This document shows positions 1 through 7,845 of a stretch of DNA of 64,000 nt, piece after piece; within the stretch, counting starts at the first letter, position 1, and every line of letters starts with the position of its first letter. Source of the stretch: an uncultured Spirochaetaceae bacterium (GTDB lineage Bacteria > Spirochaetota > Spirochaetia > Sphaerochaetales > Sphaerochaetaceae); contig CALXLH010000020.1 of assembly GCA_944389145.1 (NCBI GenBank), positions 1-64,000 of the forward strand, written 5' to 3'. The position numbers and the translations under genes are program-made. The notes beneath the pieces are model-generated. The model was not told where the DNA came from and ran no database searches. It worked only from the letters and a program-made list of their open reading frames with translations.

Positions 1-1062
1 GCAGGAGAAGAGTAGTCTGCCATCATCTTCGGTAAGCACTACGCTGATCTTCCTGTCTGGCGGCATCGCCTCTATCGCGTTATCGAGGGCGTTGGCTATG
101 ATCGTGCAGAGATCGGTTGACTCATCCAGGCCAGATGTATCGGCATCGGCCGTTATGCATAGCTCTATGCCTTCCGCATCAGCCTTCTGATACTTGGCGT
201 TCAGTACTGCGTTTATCAATGGATTCTCGGTGTATCTCCGTGATATCTTCGCGAAATCGGCACCGATCCTCTTGAAATACTCTATGGCTTTCTCGCTCTC
301 TCCCAGATCGAGATATGTCGCGACCACGGTAAAGTGGTTCATCAGGTCATGCTTGAATTTCCTGATCTGCGTCTGTTCCCTTTCAATCTCCTTGTAGTAT
401 TCGGTCTGTTCCTTGAGCCTGGCGTTCTCCCGTGCCAGCCTGGCACTTGTGCCGATGTGGCAGATCAGGGGAATCATGGCGGTTGAGGCCGCGACTATGA
501 AGCAGGTTATGAGCAGCGTCTTCAGAGGATGGTCCGGGGGATTCATCACCGTGAGGAGCATGATAACCGGCGGGCAAAGGGCAATGAACGCCGTGTAGCC
601 CCATAGCCTTTCAGTGAATGAATCCAGGCTCTCCTTGTCCGTATTCCTCACATATTCGCTGAAGATCGTGAAATAGAGGATGCAGAGCGAGGCGAGGAGT
701 ATGAGTATCGTATTCTCAAGCCATAGCGGTGGATCGTAGAGCGCGGATATGCCAAGGCATGTCACGGTGAGGAATGACCAGGCTCCGATTATTGAGAAGA
801 ATATCGCGGAGAACGCGATCCTGCGGAATGGCGAGCCTTTATAGAATACGATCACTATCAGGCTGAATATGATGCAGAAGAAGATGAACGTGGGTACGAA
901 TGCCGGAATGATCGGGAAGAGGCAGACAATGAATAGAAGTATCCCTGACAGTCCTTCCGCTATATTCCCTTGGAACCTTCTGTCGAGGAATACCGGCAGC
1001 GCCTGCGTCACGTTGTAGGCGATGATAAGCGAGATAATCAGGTGGAGAAGCACCATGCTCAT
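1..1062 (-). CDS. GHKL-type sensor histidine kinase, C-terminal end missing
   Basis: Membrane sensor kinase of the AgrC/CitA-like type, cut by the window edge after 354 codons. The first ~200 residues are very hydrophobic and form about six membrane segments. A short coiled linker follows, then the phospho-acceptor motif (K-H-D-L-M-N-H near residue 240), and then the N box of a GHKL ATPase (N-A-L-D-N-A-I-E-A-M). The G boxes lie beyond base 1. The start at 1062 is set by an in-frame stop at 1072-1074; ATG 1056 is the only close alternative, and no Shine-Dalgarno sequence is visible. It is divergent from the reductase gene at 1137. A partner LytTR-type regulator would be expected beyond the window, but this is inference. 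The ligand cannot be guessed. Confidence 0.82.
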   Translation of the reverse strand, partial: MSMVLLHLIISLIIAYNVTQALPVFLDRRFQGNIAEGLSGILLFIVCLFPIIPAFVPTFIFFCIIFSLIVIVFYKGSPFRRIAFSAIFFSIIGAWSFLTVTCLGISALYDPPLWLENTILILLASLCILYFTIFSEYVRNTDKESLDSFTERLWGYTAFIALCPPVIMLLTVMNPPDHPLKTLLITCFIVAASTAMIPLICHIGTSARLARENARLKEQTEYYKEIEREQTQIRKFKHDLMNHFTVVATYLDLGESEKAIEYFKRIGADFAKISRRYTENPLINAVLNAKYQKADAEGIELCITADADTSGLDESTDLCTIIANALDNAIEAMPPDRKISVVLTEDDGRLLFSC

Positions 1063-1101
1063 GCCATGACATTAGCATAAACAGGGCCATTGGGGCGAGT
1101 G

Positions 1102-1130
1102 TTGTTGGAGGATCGGCAGAATGCTAGAAT
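1102..1130 (+). promoter_or_regulatory. Promoter of the ketopantoate reductase-like gene
   Basis: TTGTTG (1102-1107), a 17-nt spacer and TAGAAT (1125-1130). The ATG follows 6 nt after the -10 hexamer and there is no Shine-Dalgarno sequence, so the predicted transcript starts at or next to the start codon. Confidence 0.6.
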
Positions 1131-1136
1131 CGGCAT

Positions 1137-2039
1137 ATGAACGTAAGGATAATCGGAGCGGGCGCAGTTGGTACCGTCGTTGCCTGGAAGCTCTACCGTC
1201 ATGCGGACATGGCCTTCATCGTGGATGAGGAGAGGGCGAGGCGTTATTCTGAAGGTCTCGTAATCAATGGAGAGCGCATACGCTTCTCCCTTCTGACGCC
1301 GTCTGAGGCTGATGCTGCGGATCTGCTGATCTTCGCGGTGAAGAACTTCCAGCTTGAGGACGCGATGGATGAGGCGGCTCCTTTCGTAGGTAGGTCGACG
1401 GTAATACTCCCGCTTCTCAATGGCATAGATGCGGAGAAGGAGCTTGCCCTGCGCTTCGGCCCGGATAAGATACTCTATGGATTCATCACCGATCTTTCCT
1501 CGACGCATTCAGGTATCGAGACTACCTGCTTCTCGGATGGAGGAACGATCGTGTTCGGCGAGCATGATGACTCGATGACCGGGAGGGTCAGGGCCATCAT
1601 GGATCTTTTCGACGCTGCAGGCCAGAAGTACCTGGTCCCTGAGAATATCCTGCATGAGAAGTGGTGGAAGTTCATGCTCAATACCTGCTTCAACACGCTA
1701 TCTGCGATCCTTGAGGCAGATTATGCCGCAATCTCATCCAACGGGGCATTCATCAGAGCCGTGCGGCTCATAGCCAGAGAGGTACAGCGAGTAGGGAATG
1801 CCGAAGGTGTCACTATAACCCAGGATGATGTCGAGGAGATGATACGGCGTGTCACTGCGCTATGCGATCATGGAAAGACCTCCATGCTCCAGGATGTGCT
1901 TGCCGGAAGGGAGACGGAGAACAGGTATTTCGCCGGAGCCGTATCGAGGCTGGGCAAGCTGCATGCGGTTCCTACGCCTATTTCCGACTTCATTTCCATA
2001 CTGCTGGAAGCAAAGCGCTCTGTCAGGGCATCACTGTGA
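1137..2039 (+). CDS. Ketopantoate reductase family protein (ApbA/PanE)
   Basis: Probable NADPH-dependent 2-dehydropantoate 2-reductase or a paralogue with another 2-keto acid substrate. It has 300 residues, normal for the family. The N-terminal Rossmann motif G-A-G-A-V-G is at residues 7-12. The C-terminal domain has the K-W-W-K-F-M-L-N segment, which holds the family's catalytic lysine and asparagine, and S-M-L-Q-D-V-L-A-G-R-E-T-E, which matches the conserved S-M-x-Q-D binding loop. No other coenzyme A pathway gene is near, so the substrate is uncertain and no symbol is given. It stands alone between the kinase and alaS. Confidence 0.82.
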   Translation: MNVRIIGAGAVGTVVAWKLYRHADMAFIVDEERARRYSEGLVINGERIRFSLLTPSEADAADLLIFAVKNFQLEDAMDEAAPFVGRSTVILPLLNGIDAEKELALRFGPDKILYGFITDLSSTHSGIETTCFSDGGTIVFGEHDDSMTGRVRAIMDLFDAAGQKYLVPENILHEKWWKFMLNTCFNTLSAILEADYAAISSNGAFIRAVRLIAREVQRVGNAEGVTITQDDVEEMIRRVTALCDHGKTSMLQDVLAGRETENRYFAGAVSRLGKLHAVPTPISDFISILLEAKRSVRASL

Positions 2040-2065
2040 GTTTCATCGCCAGTGAGCGCATTCTC

Positions 2066-2094
2066 TTGACGCTTGCCGGACGCATGAATAGGAT
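2066..2094 (+). promoter_or_regulatory. Promoter of alaS
   Basis: TTGACG (2066-2071), 17-nt spacer, TAGGAT (2089-2094). The leader is about 15-20 nt and carries AAAAGG shortly before the ATG at 2115. Confidence 0.55.
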
Positions 2095-2114
2095 TAACGC
2101 GGAAAAGGTAGAAT

Positions 2115-3911
2115 ATGAAGGAAATCACAGCGAACGAGCTTAGGAAGCTATACATCGATTTCTTTGTCTCTAAGGGACATAAGCAGATATCAGGAGCATC
2201 GTTGATTCCGGAGAACGATCCGACGGTGCTTTTCACCACAGCCGGCATGCATCCTCTTGTGCCATATATCCTTGGTGCGGAGCATCCAGCAGGAAGAAGG
2301 CTGACCGATTACCAGAAGTGCATCCGTACCGGAGATATCGACAGCGTCGGCGATCCGCATCATCTCACGTTCTTCGAGATGCTCGGCAACTGGTCGCTCG
2401 GTGATTACTTCAAGAATGAGATGATCGGTTACAGCTTTGAGTTCCTTACCAAGGTGCTTGAGATTCCTGTTGATAGGCTTTCCGTCACTGTCTTCGAGGG
2501 TGATGATACCGTACCCCGCGATGAGGAGGCCGCTGCCAGATGGCGTGAGCTTGGAATATCTCCGGATCATATCTACTTCATGCCTCGCGAGGATAACTGG
2601 TGGGGACCGGCGGGAGAGACTGGACCGTGCGGGCCGGACTCTGAGATGTTCTTCGATACCGGACGCCCTGCCTGCGGTCCTGACTGCAAGCCTGGCTGCA
2701 AGTGCGGTAAGTACTTCGAGATCTGGAACGATGTCTTCATGCAGTACCGCAAGGAAGCCGATGGCACGTACCATGAGATGGATAGGAAATGCATCGATAC
2801 CGGAATGGGTATCGAGAGGACCGTAGCGGTGCTGCAGGGCAAGAAGAGCGTCTATGAGACCGAGGTCTTCCAGCCCATCATCCGCCGTATCGAGGAGATG
2901 AGCGGCAAGAAGTACGGAGAGAACGAGGATGACGACATGTCGATAAGGATCATCTCCGATCACATCCGCACTTCCGTATTCATCCTTGGCGATCAGAAGG
3001 CCATCGCCCCTTCCAATGTCGGGCAGGGCTATATCCTGCGCCGCCTTATCAGAAGGGCAGTGCGTCATGGTAAGAAGCTAGGCATCGAAAGCTCTTCATT
3101 CCTGCCGGCCCTTGCAGATACCGTCCTGGAGCTTTATGGAGAGCCATATCCGGAGCTTCTCGAGCATAAGGACTTCATCCATGAGGAGCTTCTCAAGGAG
3201 GAGGAGAAGTTCTCCCTTACCCTCGTGAAGGGAGAGAGGGAATTCGAGAAGATGCTTCCGAACCTTCTCAAGGGCAAGGACCGTGTCATCTCCGGGCGTC
3301 TAGCGTTCAAGCTTTATGATACATATGGCTTCCCGATCGAGCTTACCCGTGAACTTGCCTCCGAGCATGGATTCACGGTCGATGAGGAAGGCTTCAAGGC
3401 TGCTTTCGAGAAGCATCAGGAGACGTCCCGTGCCGGTGCTGAACAGCAGTTCAAGGGAGGGCTTGCGGATCATAGCGAGGCTACTACGGCGCTTCACACC
3501 GCAACGCATCTTCTCCATGCGGCGCTCCGTAAGACGCTTGGCACGCATGTTGGCCAGAAAGGGTCAAACATCACTGCCGAAAGGCTCAGGTTCGACTTCA
3601 CTCATCCGGAACCGATGACTAAGGAGCAGATACAGATTGTCGAGGATCTGGTCAATGATGCGATCAGGCGTGACCTTCCTGTTACCTGCGAGACGATGAC
3701 GCTGGATGAGGCGCGCAATAGCGGTGCTATCGCATTCTTCGATTCGAAGTATGGCGAGATGGTCAAGGTCTATACGATCGGTGATGTCTCAAAGGAGGTC
3801 TGCGGCGGCCCGCATGTCACCCATACCGGTGATATGGGACACTTCAGGATCCTGAAGGAGCAGTCATCGTCTGCCGGAGTCAGAAGGATAAAGGCTGTTC
3901 TGGAGAAGTAA
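2115..3911 (+). CDS. alaS: Alanyl-tRNA synthetase, short form without C-Ala domain
   Basis: Charges tRNA-Ala in the cytoplasm. The class II aminoacylation core is clear at the N terminus (S-K-G-H, the T-T-A-G-M-H-P-L segment, F-F-E-M-L-G-N-W-S). The editing domain carries the zinc/catalytic histidines H-T-A-T-H and, near the C terminus, C-G-G-P-H. At 598 residues it is much shorter than the ~875 residues of the usual bacterial enzyme: it ends right after the editing domain and lacks the C-Ala oligomerisation domain. Spirochaete AlaRS proteins are known to be short, so I read this as natural and not as a truncation; the stop is followed directly by a terminator-like hairpin. Confidence 0.95.
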   Translation: MKEITANELRKLYIDFFVSKGHKQISGASLIPENDPTVLFTTAGMHPLVPYILGAEHPAGRRLTDYQKCIRTGDIDSVGDPHHLTFFEMLGNWSLGDYFKNEMIGYSFEFLTKVLEIPVDRLSVTVFEGDDTVPRDEEAAARWRELGISPDHIYFMPREDNWWGPAGETGPCGPDSEMFFDTGRPACGPDCKPGCKCGKYFEIWNDVFMQYRKEADGTYHEMDRKCIDTGMGIERTVAVLQGKKSVYETEVFQPIIRRIEEMSGKKYGENEDDDMSIRIISDHIRTSVFILGDQKAIAPSNVGQGYILRRLIRRAVRHGKKLGIESSSFLPALADTVLELYGEPYPELLEHKDFIHEELLKEEEKFSLTLVKGEREFEKMLPNLLKGKDRVISGRLAFKLYDTYGFPIELTRELASEHGFTVDEEGFKAAFEKHQETSRAGAEQQFKGGLADHSEATTALHTATHLLHAALRKTLGTHVGQKGSNITAERLRFDFTHPEPMTKEQIQIVEDLVNDAIRRDLPVTCETMTLDEARNSGAIAFFDSKYGEMVKVYTIGDVSKEVCGGPHVTHTGDMGHFRILKEQSSSAGVRRIKAVLEK

Positions 3912-3931
3912 GGATATAATGAATGAGAGAA

Positions 3932-3969
3932 GGGGCTGTTGCCGAAGCTTAGGCTTTTGAAACAGCCTC
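3932..3969. terminator. Terminator-like hairpin after alaS
   Basis: GGCTGTT (3934-3940) pairs with AACAGCC (3961-3967), with an inner AAGC/GCTT pairing. It lies 20 bases after the alaS stop. It shares four sequence blocks with the hairpin at 4071-4107. Confidence 0.55.
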
Positions 3970-4070
3970 CTCTTGTATCTTCTCATGTTTGTGAGGATCT
4001 CTGTCCTGTCCTTTCTTAGGCTTCTGACGGACCTTGCAGCTCTGTAGAAGGTTTCTATGGACATAAGAAG

Positions 4071-4107
4071 GGGCTGTGAAAAGCTTATGCTGGCTTTTCT
4101 ACAGCCC
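4071..4107. terminator. Terminator hairpin between alaS and the XRE gene
   Basis: GGGCTGT-GAAAAGC pairs with GCTTTTC-ACAGCCC around a short loop, giving a stem of about 14 pairs. It sits 6 bases after the stop of the minus-strand regulator and probably ends that transcript. The plus side is followed by ATTCTT, the minus side by CTTCTTATG. Confidence 0.6.
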
Positions 4108-4112
4108 ATTCT

Positions 4113-4439
4113 TCATAGTGCATCGTTATATTCCGCAGATTCTTCTGCCAGGATCTCGCCTAGGCGTTCCATGATATGTGCGGTATAGCGATCACGCCTG
4201 CGCTTCTCCTCGGCATTCTCGCTGCCTGTGTGGAAGAATGTGCTTGGATTCGTCTCAAGCGCCTTGCATAGCGCGACTACCGTCTCCGGCCTAGGGTATG
4301 CCTTGCCTGTCTCGATTGCCGTGATCTGCTTCAGCGATACCCCGATCTTCTCTGCCAGTGATGACTGCGTAAGCTTATGAAGGAGACGCTCCTTCCTTAC
4401 GTTATCCCCCACGATCTTCTTTAGCTCCCTAGCATCCAT
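4113..4439 (-). CDS. Small XRE-family helix-turn-helix regulator
   Basis: A 108-residue DNA-binding protein. An HTH_3 domain fills residues ~8-65 (R-K-E-R-L-L-H-K-L-T-Q-S-S-L-A-E-K-I-G-V, then the recognition helix and I-E-T-G-K-A-Y-P-R-P). A charged helical tail of ~40 residues follows with no recognisable sensor domain. Two ATGs are adjacent (4442 and 4439). I chose 4439 because the -10 hexamer TATACT ends 7 nt before it, and no Shine-Dalgarno sequence is visible. It follows rlmN in the same direction but has its own promoter. An imperfect inverted repeat at 4481-4517 could be its operator. Confidence 0.8.
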   Translation of the reverse strand: MDARELKKIVGDNVRKERLLHKLTQSSLAEKIGVSLKQITAIETGKAYPRPETVVALCKALETNPSTFFHTGSENAEEKRRRDRYTAHIMERLGEILAEESAEYNDAL

Positions 4440-4446
4440 CATATAA

Positions 4447-4476
4447 AGTATAAATGATGTAATTCTAGATGAACAA
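4447..4476 (-). promoter_or_regulatory. Promoter of the XRE regulator
   Basis: On the minus strand, TTGTTC (4476-4471), an 18-nt spacer and TATACT (4452-4447). The start codon at 4439 lies 7 nt downstream, so the mRNA is predicted to be leaderless. Confidence 0.55.
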
Positions 4477-4480
4477 TGGA

Positions 4481-4517
4481 GTTATAGGTTTATAATCTTG
4501 CCGTTGATATAACCTAT
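4481..4517. promoter_or_regulatory. Imperfect inverted repeat upstream of the XRE gene
   Basis: GTTATAGGTTTATA and TATAACCTATC flank a short centre in the 96-base gap between the rlmN stop and the XRE gene. It lies just upstream of the XRE -35 box. It could be an autoregulatory operator; the arms match imperfectly. Confidence 0.3.
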
Positions 4518-4538
4518 CGGGTTAAATCAGCCCTTTTG

Positions 4539-5558
4539 TCATCCTCTTTTCCTGGTATTGCTGGCAAGCTGCCCGCATGCGCCCGATATGCTGCCACCCT
4601 TCTCCATGCGGAGGGTGTAGCTGACACCCAGTCGGCGCAGATCATGGCAGAATGCCTCTATCTCCCGACGGCTTGGTGTCTCGAATGGCAGTCCGTCTAC
4701 GCTGTTCCATGGAATCAGGTTGACGACCGTGTCAAGGCCTGCAGCGAAGCGCCGTAGCTCCTCTGCGCTTTTCTCGGAGGTGTTGACTCCTGATAGCATG
4801 CAGTATTCAAGGGTTATCCTCTTATCCTGCCTATGCTGGAAGTGCTGCAGCTCTGTCTTCAGCACGCTCAGCGGAAAGCTCCTGTTTATCCTCATCAGAC
4901 GTGATCTCGTCTCATCATCTGCAGACACGAGCGATACGGCAAGGCGTACCGGGATATCCAGCTCGGAAAGGCGGCGTATGCCGGGGACGAAGCCGCATGT
5001 GGATATCGTCATCCTGCGGTAGGAGATATTGAATCCATCCTCCCTGTGAAGCTCCCTGATCGCATCCATGGTCGCGGTGAAGTTGGAAAGCGCCTCTCCC
5101 ATGCCCATGAATACGATATGGCTTATCTTCTTTCCCAGTCCTTCGAGATGGACGAACTGTTCCACGATCTCTCCGGCGCTCAGGTTACGTACCAGTCCCA
5201 TCGTGCCGGTCTTGCAGAAGGCACAGCCCATGGCGCATCCTACCTGGCTGGAAAGGCAGGCCGTGTATCTTTCCTTGCCATCTGAGAGGCGTACGCATTC
5301 GATTACTGCACCGTCATCAAGCTCTATCGCGAGCTTTACCGCAGATTCTCCCTCGCTCTTCGCTATTACCTTTGATGAGAGAGTCGATGGATACAGTTCC
5401 ATCAGGCGTTCCCTATCGGCCTTCGATAATGAGGTCATCTCAGAGAAAGAACGGGTTCCCTTCACCAGGAATCCGTGCACGATCCTTGCCTGGAAAGGCT
5501 TTTCCAGGCCGAGGATATCCATCAGTTCATCATTGCTTCTTGCATATAGGCTTTTCAT
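4539..5558 (-). CDS. rlmN: 23S rRNA/tRNA adenine C2 methyltransferase RlmN
   Basis: Radical SAM enzyme that methylates C2 of A2503 in 23S rRNA and A37 of some tRNAs. The cluster-binding motif C-A-M-G-C-A-F-C is at residues 108-115. The two cysteines that carry the methyl intermediate are present: C101 in A-C-L-S-S-Q-V-G and C328 in I-S-G-A-C-G-Q-L near the C terminus. Length (339) is normal. Its start codon overlaps the stop of the upstream OPT transporter gene, so the two are probably translated together, although no functional link is known. Confidence 0.95.
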   Translation of the reverse strand: MKSLYARSNDELMDILGLEKPFQARIVHGFLVKGTRSFSEMTSLSKADRERLMELYPSTLSSKVIAKSEGESAVKLAIELDDGAVIECVRLSDGKERYTACLSSQVGCAMGCAFCKTGTMGLVRNLSAGEIVEQFVHLEGLGKKISHIVFMGMGEALSNFTATMDAIRELHREDGFNISYRRMTISTCGFVPGIRRLSELDIPVRLAVSLVSADDETRSRLMRINRSFPLSVLKTELQHFQHRQDKRITLEYCMLSGVNTSEKSAEELRRFAAGLDTVVNLIPWNSVDGLPFETPSRREIEAFCHDLRRLGVSYTLRMEKGGSISGACGQLASNTRKRG

Positions 5559-7138
5559 CAGAACATTGAGATTATGGCGATTATCACGCCGGTTATCCCT
5601 TCGCCTCCCAGAAGGCCAGATGAGATGAGCGAGGCCTTTTCCTCTGCATCTGCCTTATTCTTCATGGCCTTCTTGACACCGGCCATTATAACAGCGCCGA
5701 GCGCCATTGCGGAAGATATATACGTTGGAAGATATACTCCAAGCCCTATCGTTGCCGATGGAACGCGGAGAAGGAAGAGTACGATTCCTATCATGGCGCC
5801 GATGAAGAATGCGGCAGGACTGTCCAGCCCTCTTGCCATTGCGGCTACCGCTGCCGCCTGGGGCGCTGGCAGTTCCGGACTGCCGAATCCTCCCATGCCT
5901 TCCTTGAGTATGATGAGGGAAAATGCCGCTGCTATGGCTCCTATGATACCTCCGATTCCCTCTGCCATGAGCTGATACCGCGGCTCGGTTCCTATCAGGG
6001 ATCCGCTCTTGAGGTCATTCATCACATCCCCCGTAAGGCCGCATGCGACAGCGACGACTCCTGCTATGGAGAAGGCAGCTGCAAGGGACGGAGACATCAC
6101 CGCAGATATCCCCAGAAGCACGAGTATGGCGAAGATCTCCATAGGATTCACTCCGGTCTGCCCCGTAAGCATTCCTGAAAGATATGTGGCGAGATATACG
6201 CCTACGATGAGAAGCACGGCCTCTGGTATCGTGATTTCCGTAAGAAGCACGAGGAGTATGATGGTAAGCAGGCAGAGCATTCCTATCATTACGATGGAAC
6301 GAGCCGGTATCTCCCTGCCTTTACCCTTTTTCTTCCTAAAGAGCGTTATGATTGCCTTTATCGCGACTCCAAGCCCTGTTCCTATCATGAGCCCGATTCC
6401 CAGATTGCTTCTGAACGCGTCAGCCTCAGCCATCGTGGCAAAGAGCTCTGTGGCAAGACCGATCGGAGTGAGGATGAAATATCCTATTACGCAGCCGAGG
6501 AACCACATCAGGGACAGCACCGGTCCGATTATCGCACCGATTCCGAGCGCCATCGGAGATACCCACACGGAAAGCGAAGGAAAGAGCGCGCTGCCTCTGA
6601 AGAGCGTGAGGACTGCAGGGATCCTGCCAAGCCCATCCCTTATGAATGTGAATATGACCGAGGCTCCCATCGACGAGAAGAGGAGCGGGGCACCTTTCCC
6701 TTCCTTGCCTGCGATGAGCGTATTATATGCCGCGTTGCCGTTCGGGTAGGGGAGATTCTCCTTCTCTATGAACGTACGGCGGAAGACCATCGTGAAGAGA
6801 GTGCCCAGCACGGCGCCCGTGACGGATATCGCGATGATCGTCATGAGCGGCATGGAGGCTTCCGGATCTGTCATCCAGAGTCCGGGAATCGTGAAGGCCA
6901 GGCCACCTGCGACCATCGCACCTGCGCTCATCAGCGTATGCGTGCAGTTTATCTCCTGCAGCGTCGAACCTTTTGCCTTGCCGAGTACTGCCATGGAGAT
7001 GACTGTGACGAATACGGTCGGCCATGGAAGCGCACCCATGCGGAGCGCGACATACATGCTTGATGCCGTTATTACCACGAGTCCTGCGATACCGAGGGCC
7101 AAGCCTCTCAGCGTAAGCGGTGATCTTTCGTTATCCAT
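5558..7138 (-). CDS. OPT family oligopeptide or metal-chelate transporter
   Basis: Integral membrane importer of 526 residues with about 13-14 hydrophobic segments spread along its whole length. It starts with a typical OPT N terminus (L-T-L-R-G-L-A-L-G, then the first helix). The segment around residues 120-150 contains the conserved P-Y-P-N-G-N-A-A. Bacterial OPT proteins move small peptides or metal chelates; the substrate here is unknown. The -10 hexamer TATAAA ends 7 nt before the ATG and there is no clear Shine-Dalgarno sequence. It leads an operon with rlmN. Confidence 0.88.
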   Translation of the reverse strand: MDNERSPLTLRGLALGIAGLVVITASSMYVALRMGALPWPTVFVTVISMAVLGKAKGSTLQEINCTHTLMSAGAMVAGGLAFTIPGLWMTDPEASMPLMTIIAISVTGAVLGTLFTMVFRRTFIEKENLPYPNGNAAYNTLIAGKEGKGAPLLFSSMGASVIFTFIRDGLGRIPAVLTLFRGSALFPSLSVWVSPMALGIGAIIGPVLSLMWFLGCVIGYFILTPIGLATELFATMAEADAFRSNLGIGLMIGTGLGVAIKAIITLFRKKKGKGREIPARSIVMIGMLCLLTIILLVLLTEITIPEAVLLIVGVYLATYLSGMLTGQTGVNPMEIFAILVLLGISAVMSPSLAAAFSIAGVVAVACGLTGDVMNDLKSGSLIGTEPRYQLMAEGIGGIIGAIAAAFSLIILKEGMGGFGSPELPAPQAAAVAAMARGLDSPAAFFIGAMIGIVLFLLRVPSATIGLGVYLPTYISSAMALGAVIMAGVKKAMKNKADAEEKASLISSGLLGGEGITGVIIAIISMF

Positions 7139-7145
7139 GCCCCGC

Positions 7146-7174
7146 TTTATATAGAAAAGGACTGAGGTTGTCCA
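7146..7174 (-). promoter_or_regulatory. Promoter of the OPT transporter gene
   Basis: On the minus strand, TGGACA (7174-7169), 17-nt spacer, TATAAA (7151-7146), then 7 nt to the ATG at 7138. A strong sigma-70-like match with a start codon at the predicted +1. Confidence 0.6.
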
Positions 7175-7279
7175 CTACTGGAATGTTTTTCGCTCATTAT
7201 CCTTGAAGAGTCAGCGGATGTCAGGTAGAGTCAGATATGTCTATATGCCTTCTTTTAGGAGGTTTGGAGGAAAAACAAC

Positions 7280-7798
7280 ATGAGAAAGAAAGCGATTATC
7301 CTTCTTGTCGTTGCTGCCCTGGCCATCGCGCCTGCGGCTGCTGCACAGTATAAGGGTGCTACGGATGAGGGATCATGGGGTATCGGACTCAATCTTGGAA
7401 CCAACACTGGCGTTGCTATTAAGTATGGATATGGCGATTTCGATATCTTCGGAAATGTCGGCTTCGACTTTCTGAATCTTAAGACCGATCCATTCCAGTT
7501 CAGCCTCGGTGTCGATGTTGGCTTAAGCTATGAGGTTTATGATGTCGACTTCGGCGGCGGCCATCATATGCCTATCACCGTAGGACTTCTGTTCCCCATG
7601 GGCTTCATCATCACCGATAACAACCTCAATTTCAATCTTGGAGTTCAGGCTCAGGCTGGCATAGAGTACCAGATTCCGGATGTTCCGCTCGCGTTCTATC
7701 TTAGGCTTGGTGTTGGCCTTGATATGCTCTTTGGAACGAGTGGAATCGAACTGGGGCCAGGATTCTCCGGCGGACTTGGTATCCTTTACGTATTCTAA
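7280..7798 (+). CDS. Small outer-membrane beta-barrel-like protein
   Basis: A 172-residue exported protein. Residues 1-22 form a signal peptide with a clean A-A-A-A-Q end. The mature part alternates hydrophobic and glycine/aromatic stretches (for example G-I-G-L-N-L-G-T, then F-D-I-F-G-N-V-G-F-D-F) and ends in G-I-L-Y-V-F, a terminal aromatic as in outer-membrane barrels. About eight strands are possible, so it may be an OmpA- or OmpW-like small barrel; I do not recognise a named family. A strong Shine-Dalgarno (GGAGG, twice) precedes the ATG, suggesting high expression. A terminator follows. Confidence 0.65.
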   Translation: MRKKAIILLVVAALAIAPAAAAQYKGATDEGSWGIGLNLGTNTGVAIKYGYGDFDIFGNVGFDFLNLKTDPFQFSLGVDVGLSYEVYDVDFGGGHHMPITVGLLFPMGFIITDNNLNFNLGVQAQAGIEYQIPDVPLAFYLRLGVGLDMLFGTSGIELGPGFSGGLGILYVF

Positions 7799-7820
7799 GA
7801 TCGTCAATGGTCCTTGCAGG

Positions 7821-7841
7821 CTGCCCGGTATTCCCGGGCAG
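7821..7841. terminator. Terminator shared by the barrel protein and hflX
   Basis: CTGCCCGG (7821-7828) pairs with CCGGGCAG (7834-7841) around a 5-nt loop, followed by TTTCTC. It lies between two convergent genes and could serve both strands. Confidence 0.75.
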
Positions 7842-7845
7842 TTTC

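Noticed and set aside
2190-3068. Long minus-strand open frame (292 codons) inside alaS
   Set aside because: It is fully antisense to a well-supported alaS, has low-complexity composition and no recognisable motif; a by-product of codon bias.
3864-4109. 81-codon minus-strand frame between alaS and the XRE gene as a real gene
   Set aside because: It spans both terminator hairpins and enters the alaS end. The basic peptide may be a mobile-element remnant, noted as a finding, but I cannot support a functional gene.
6009-6749. Plus-strand open frame of 246 codons inside the OPT transporter gene
   Set aside because: Antisense to a transporter with many membrane segments; composition is proline/serine/isoleucine-rich with no motif.
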